From: Bacillota bacterium
GTDB lineage: Bacteria > Bacillota > Desulfotomaculia > Desulfotomaculales > JAJYZD01
Length of the DNA: 9,126 nt
Assembly (NCBI GenBank): GCA_021800315.1
Contig: JAJYZD010000151.1
Span: 1-9,126 of the forward strand
Direction of reading: 5' to 3'
The notes below the pieces were generated by a model. That model searched no databases. It was not told the DNA's origin and was given only the letters and a program-made list of their open reading frames with translations. A program made the translations under genes and the position numbers. Shown here piece after piece: positions 6,661-9,126 of this stretch (the first letter of the stretch is position 1; every line of letters begins with the position of its first letter).

Positions 6661-7695
6661 ATGGAAACGAAAAGCACCACCCCGACACCGGAACGCATCA
6701 TGCAGTTTTTCTTCGGTTTCGCCCCAACGCTCGTGATCCATGCCGCCGTCAGTCAGCATGTTTTCGACATTCTGGACGAAGGACCCCGGACCGTGGAGGA
6801 TGTGAGTGCTTCCACCGGCGCCTCGGTACGGGGCCTGCGCACGCTGATGAACGCCCTGGTGGGGCTGGAGTTCCTCGTCAAGGACGGCCTGGGCCGTTAT
6901 TCGCTCACGCCCGAGAGCGCCGAGTTTCTGGTCGCCGGCAGGCCTGGTTTTCATGGAGGGCTTTTCCGCCACGTATGCGGGCAACTATTGCCCAACTGGG
7001 TGAAGCTGAACGAGATCGTCCGCACCGGGCGCCCGGAAAGCGTTATGAACCAGGAAGATGGCGGGGGCGCTTTTTTCGAGGAATTTGTCGAGAGCATCTT
7101 TCCGATGAGCCGTCCCGCCGCCCAGGTTCTGGCGGATGTAATGGGCCTGACTTGGGCGAAAGAAGAGCCGGTTTCCGTCCTCGACATCGCTGCGGGCTCC
7201 GGCGTGTGGGGTATCACGCTGGCCCAAAAATGGCCGCGGATGCGGGTGACGGCAGTCGATTGGGCCAAGGTAATTCCGGTGACGCGCCGGGTGGCGGAGC
7301 GCTTTGGCGTGGCGGAGCGCTTCTCCTTCGTGGAAGGAGACATTCTTGAGGCTCAATACGGCCACGGTCATGATATAGCCACCTTGGGCCACATTCTGCA
7401 CAGCGAGGGCGAGAGACGCGGCCGGGCCTTGATAAGAAAGGTCTATGAATCGCTGGCACCGGAAGGTACGATCGTCATCGCCGATTTCCTGGTTAACGAG
7501 GAACGCACCGGTCCGCCTCCATCACTGTTATTTGCGGTCAACATGCTGGTACACACCGATCACGGGGATACGTTCTCGTTCGGCGAAATAAGCGACTGGT
7601 TGCGGGAAGCGGGCTTTAAGGATGTCCGTACGGTCGAGGCGCCGGGGCCGTCGCCCCTGATCCTGGCGGCAAAGCCGGAAGAAGGTAGATCCTGA
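6661..7695 (+). CDS. SAM-dependent O-methyltransferase, COMT/acetylserotonin-methyltransferase-like
   Basis: This 344-residue protein has the two-part layout of the plant-type O-methyltransferase family (dimerisation winged helix plus methyltransferase_2 domain). Residues about 10-100 form the dimerisation helix-turn-helix region (HAAVSQHVFDILDEGPRTVEDV, RGLRTLMNALVGLEFL). SAM motif I is VLDIAAGSGVWG (173-184), with AVDW (198-201) as the acidic ribose-binding strand end and EGDILE (225-230) downstream. ILHSEGERRGRALIRK (245-260) aligns by eye with the conserved ILHDW region, making H247 the equivalent of the catalytic histidine. Bacterial relatives methylate carotenoids, bacteriochlorophylls, quinone-like and polyketide hydroxyls; substrate here is unknown. 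ATG 6661 is preceded by CAGGAGGT at 6649-6656. The 120-base gap before it leaves room for an independent promoter, but none is convincing. Confidence 0.88.
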   Translation: METKSTTPTPERIMQFFFGFAPTLVIHAAVSQHVFDILDEGPRTVEDVSASTGASVRGLRTLMNALVGLEFLVKDGLGRYSLTPESAEFLVAGRPGFHGGLFRHVCGQLLPNWVKLNEIVRTGRPESVMNQEDGGGAFFEEFVESIFPMSRPAAQVLADVMGLTWAKEEPVSVLDIAAGSGVWGITLAQKWPRMRVTAVDWAKVIPVTRRVAERFGVAERFSFVEGDILEAQYGHGHDIATLGHILHSEGERRGRALIRKVYESLAPEGTIVIADFLVNEERTGPPPSLLFAVNMLVHTDHGDTFSFGEISDWLREAGFKDVRTVEAPGPSPLILAAKPEEGRS

Positions 7696-7882
7696 CCGGC
7701 GGGAACCGGTCCGCGTTGTCCCTCCGGGATTTCACGGCCTGCAAGGGCGGTCAGGGCGGGAACGGGCGGTTGTCTGGTCAACAATCCCGGAAGTCGGAAG
7801 CATAAGAGAGCTTTCGAACGGGGCCGGCGCGGGGAACCGGGGCGGCATGGCACGAAGCGCCATCCGCAACCCGTTTTTGGGT

Positions 7883-7900
7883 CCGCTTCAAATTAAGCGG
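7883..7900 (+). promoter_or_regulatory. Inverted repeat upstream of the polyferredoxin gene
   Basis: CCGCTT (7883-7888) and AAGCGG (7895-7900) form a perfect 6-bp inverted repeat around a CAAATT loop. It ends 18 bases before the polyferredoxin ATG and just upstream of its GGGTGG-like ribosome binding sequence. It could be an operator or an mRNA hairpin controlling translation. There is no further support, and no clear -35/-10 pair was found in 7696-7918. Confidence 0.3.
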
Positions 7901-7918
7901 GAAGGTTAGGGTGGAAAG

Positions 7919-9043
7919 ATGGCTTTCATGTCCGCTGGCCCGGAGGAGGGACCGCCACCGAAGCGGTTGCTTTTGTCCCTGCCGCTGCTTTTGTTCCTGC
8001 TGCTGGATTTGGCACTCGGAGTCTGGGAGACTGGTGGCTGGAGGACTTTCGTCACGGTCAACCTTGCCGTTCCCGACCAGGCATCGGCATGGTCGGTTCT
8101 GCCGGCGGCCGTGTGCACCTATGTCGGTGCCTTCGGCACCCTCACCGGGATGTTGTGGCCGGTCCTCTTCTGGGGCACGGTGGTATCCACGTTTGTGGTC
8201 ATCCGGATGTTCAAGGTGCGGGAGGATTTCCTGCGCCGGCGGCTGGCTCTGGCCGTGGTGGGCTACTTCGTCTTCACGGCGGGAATTTCCTATTACGCCC
8301 TGAAAGGATGGAACTTTCCGGCGGTTCCCAACCCCGGCGGAACGGGGCAGCCGGCTTGGACCCTCTATACCGGGATATCCGTCCTGGTTTACGTCGTTCT
8401 GGCCCTTCTCTTCGGCCGCGTGTCCTACTGCGGGTGGTTTTGTCCGGCGGCGGCCTTTTGGAGCGGCATCGGGCAGGGATTCATCCGTTACAACCTGGAT
8501 GCCGCAAAGGGCCGGCGGATCAGGCGGGTGACCATGCCTGCGGTCCTCGTCCTGTTCCTGGGTACAACGGTCCTTTCCATCCTGGACACCTTCAAAGTGA
8601 TCAATTTTACTTTTTTCGGCACCGACCCGGCGGTCTTTTTTTCCGGGCTTTGGTGGATGGTTCTCTGGTTCATCCTGGTCGTTGCCGTCCCTTTCACGGG
8701 GGCACGTTTCTTCAGCCGCTTCCTCTGTCCGGTGGGGGCGTTGGCGGGCATCATCGGCCGTTTCGGCCTGGCCCGGCTGGAAGCGGTCGACAAGACGGCT
8801 TGCGAGCGCTGTCAGACCCGTGCCTGCGACCTGGCCTGCGAAATGAGCATCATGCCTCACCGGGTCCTGGCGGTCAGGGGGGTCTCGCGTTCCGTGGCCT
8901 GCGTCGGTTGCGGCAATTGCCTGGAGGCATGTCCGCAACGGAACTTGCATTACTATCATTTCGGGGCCTGGCTCGCGGAGCGGTTTAGGGGGAACAGGGT
9001 AAGGTGGACCCCTTTGTCAAGACAAAATTTTGACCTTTTTTAA
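7919..9043 (+). CDS. Membrane polyferredoxin, NapH/NosR/CcoG-like 4Fe-4S protein (3' end possibly altered)
   Basis: This 374-residue protein has about six membrane segments (roughly 17-36, 78-98, 107-128, 150-167, 207-225, 240-260) and a C-terminal iron-sulfur domain. The family landmarks are YCGWFCP (C171, C175) and FLCPVGAL (C270), the cytoplasmic-loop CxxxCP/CP motifs of NapH and NosR. Two ferredoxin-type clusters follow: C295, C298, C303, C307 with one extra residue in the second gap, and the standard C328, C331, C334, C338-Pro. Such proteins move electrons between the quinone pool or ferredoxin and an extracytoplasmic redox partner. ATG 7919 has GGGTGG very close upstream; an in-frame ATG at 7928 is better spaced from GGTGGAAAG and may be the true start. 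Residues from about 363 (WTPLSRQNFDLF) are encoded by DNA that looks like an insertion-element end, so the native C-terminus may have been replaced. Confidence 0.88.
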   Translation: MAFMSAGPEEGPPPKRLLLSLPLLLFLLLDLALGVWETGGWRTFVTVNLAVPDQASAWSVLPAAVCTYVGAFGTLTGMLWPVLFWGTVVSTFVVIRMFKVREDFLRRRLALAVVGYFVFTAGISYYALKGWNFPAVPNPGGTGQPAWTLYTGISVLVYVVLALLFGRVSYCGWFCPAAAFWSGIGQGFIRYNLDAAKGRRIRRVTMPAVLVLFLGTTVLSILDTFKVINFTFFGTDPAVFFSGLWWMVLWFILVVAVPFTGARFFSRFLCPVGALAGIIGRFGLARLEAVDKTACERCQTRACDLACEMSIMPHRVLAVRGVSRSVACVGCGNCLEACPQRNLHYYHFGAWLAERFRGNRVRWTPLSRQNFDLF

Positions 9044-9126
9044 GCGTGGAAAATAGAATCATGTATTACTATATTTGTAATTACCGCACATTTGGGTATT
9101 TATTAGGATCCCATTAAAGGCTATAT
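9005..9126. mobile_element. Possible end of an insertion element, running off the window
   Basis: From TGGACCCCTTTGTCAAGAC at 9005 the sequence changes abruptly from GC-rich to AT-rich. It begins with TG and resembles terminal repeats of IS3-type elements, which I recall only in general form. The segment contains GTCAA (9016-9020) and TTGAC (9030-9034) as a short inverted repeat followed by a T-run (9036-9041), which may also help end transcription. A TTGTAA/TATTTA pair with a 16-base gap (9075-9102) could be a promoter leading out of the window. No transposase frame is visible within the 120 bases. An ordinary AT-rich intergenic region is the alternative. Confidence 0.35.

Noticed and set aside
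6408..7349. 313-codon plus-strand frame spanning the end of the cupredoxin gene and most of the methyltransferase gene.
   Set aside because: It is out of frame with two well-supported genes, has an Arg/Gly-rich low-information sequence and no plausible start site.
7695..7710. ACCGG/CCGGT hairpin just after the methyltransferase stop, considered as a terminator.
   Set aside because: It has a five-pair stem with no T-run after it; such short GC stems are expected by chance in this composition.
7778..8959. Long open frame of 393 codons on the minus strand, antisense to the polyferredoxin gene.
   Set aside because: It is very rich in Pro, Arg, Gln, Glu and Asp with no recognisable domain, and it lies opposite a gene with clear membrane segments and Cys motifs. 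GC-rich coding DNA commonly leaves such antisense frames open.
1..9126. CRISPR arrays, tRNA and rRNA genes.
   Set aside because: No regularly spaced direct repeats, tRNA-like cloverleaf or rRNA-like sequence was seen by reading.

Overview
The window is a GC-rich (roughly 60% by eye), densely coding stretch with every convincing gene on the + strand. Most genes have strong GGAGG-type ribosome binding sites. Two secreted proteins end in triplets of S-layer homology (SLH) domains, which anchor proteins to the cell wall of monoderm bacteria. Together with an NapH/NosR-like membrane iron-sulfur protein, this suggests a GC-rich anaerobic Firmicute of the Desulfotomaculum/Moorella/Peptococcaceae kind. 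That assignment is an inference; there is no rRNA or other marker gene here.

Layout: (1) 1-839 is the 3' end of a large surface protein with an Ig-like (He_PIG) module, a Thr/Pro linker and three SLH domains, followed by a hairpin at 870-903. (2) 984-1439 is a small FMN-binding protein of the pyridoxamine-phosphate-oxidase-like fold. (3) 1593-4142 is a tight three-gene unit: alpha and beta subunits of a thiamine-diphosphate 2-oxoacid/acetoin dehydrogenase E1, then an overlapping multi-pass membrane protein. (4) 4240-6540 encodes a 766-residue exported protein with two complete type-1 copper (cupredoxin) sites and three C-terminal SLH domains. (5) 6661-7695 is a COMT-like, SAM-dependent O-methyltransferase. 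(6) 7919-9043 is a membrane polyferredoxin of the NapH/NosR/CcoG type. Its last dozen codons lie in sequence that looks like the end of an insertion element, and the final ~120 bases are conspicuously AT-rich. No gene-free stretch exceeds 300 bases.

How the parts may work together: the strongest candidate for something unusual is the wall-anchored double cupredoxin, next to a membrane protein with a CopD-like look and about 1.4 kb upstream of a membrane polyferredoxin. A quinone- or ferredoxin-linked route passing electrons, or copper, to the cell surface is a reasonable hypothesis. Nothing in the sequence proves it. The E1 alpha/beta pair has no E2 or E3 gene in the window, so its acceptor is unclear. 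The methyltransferase substrate cannot be read from sequence.
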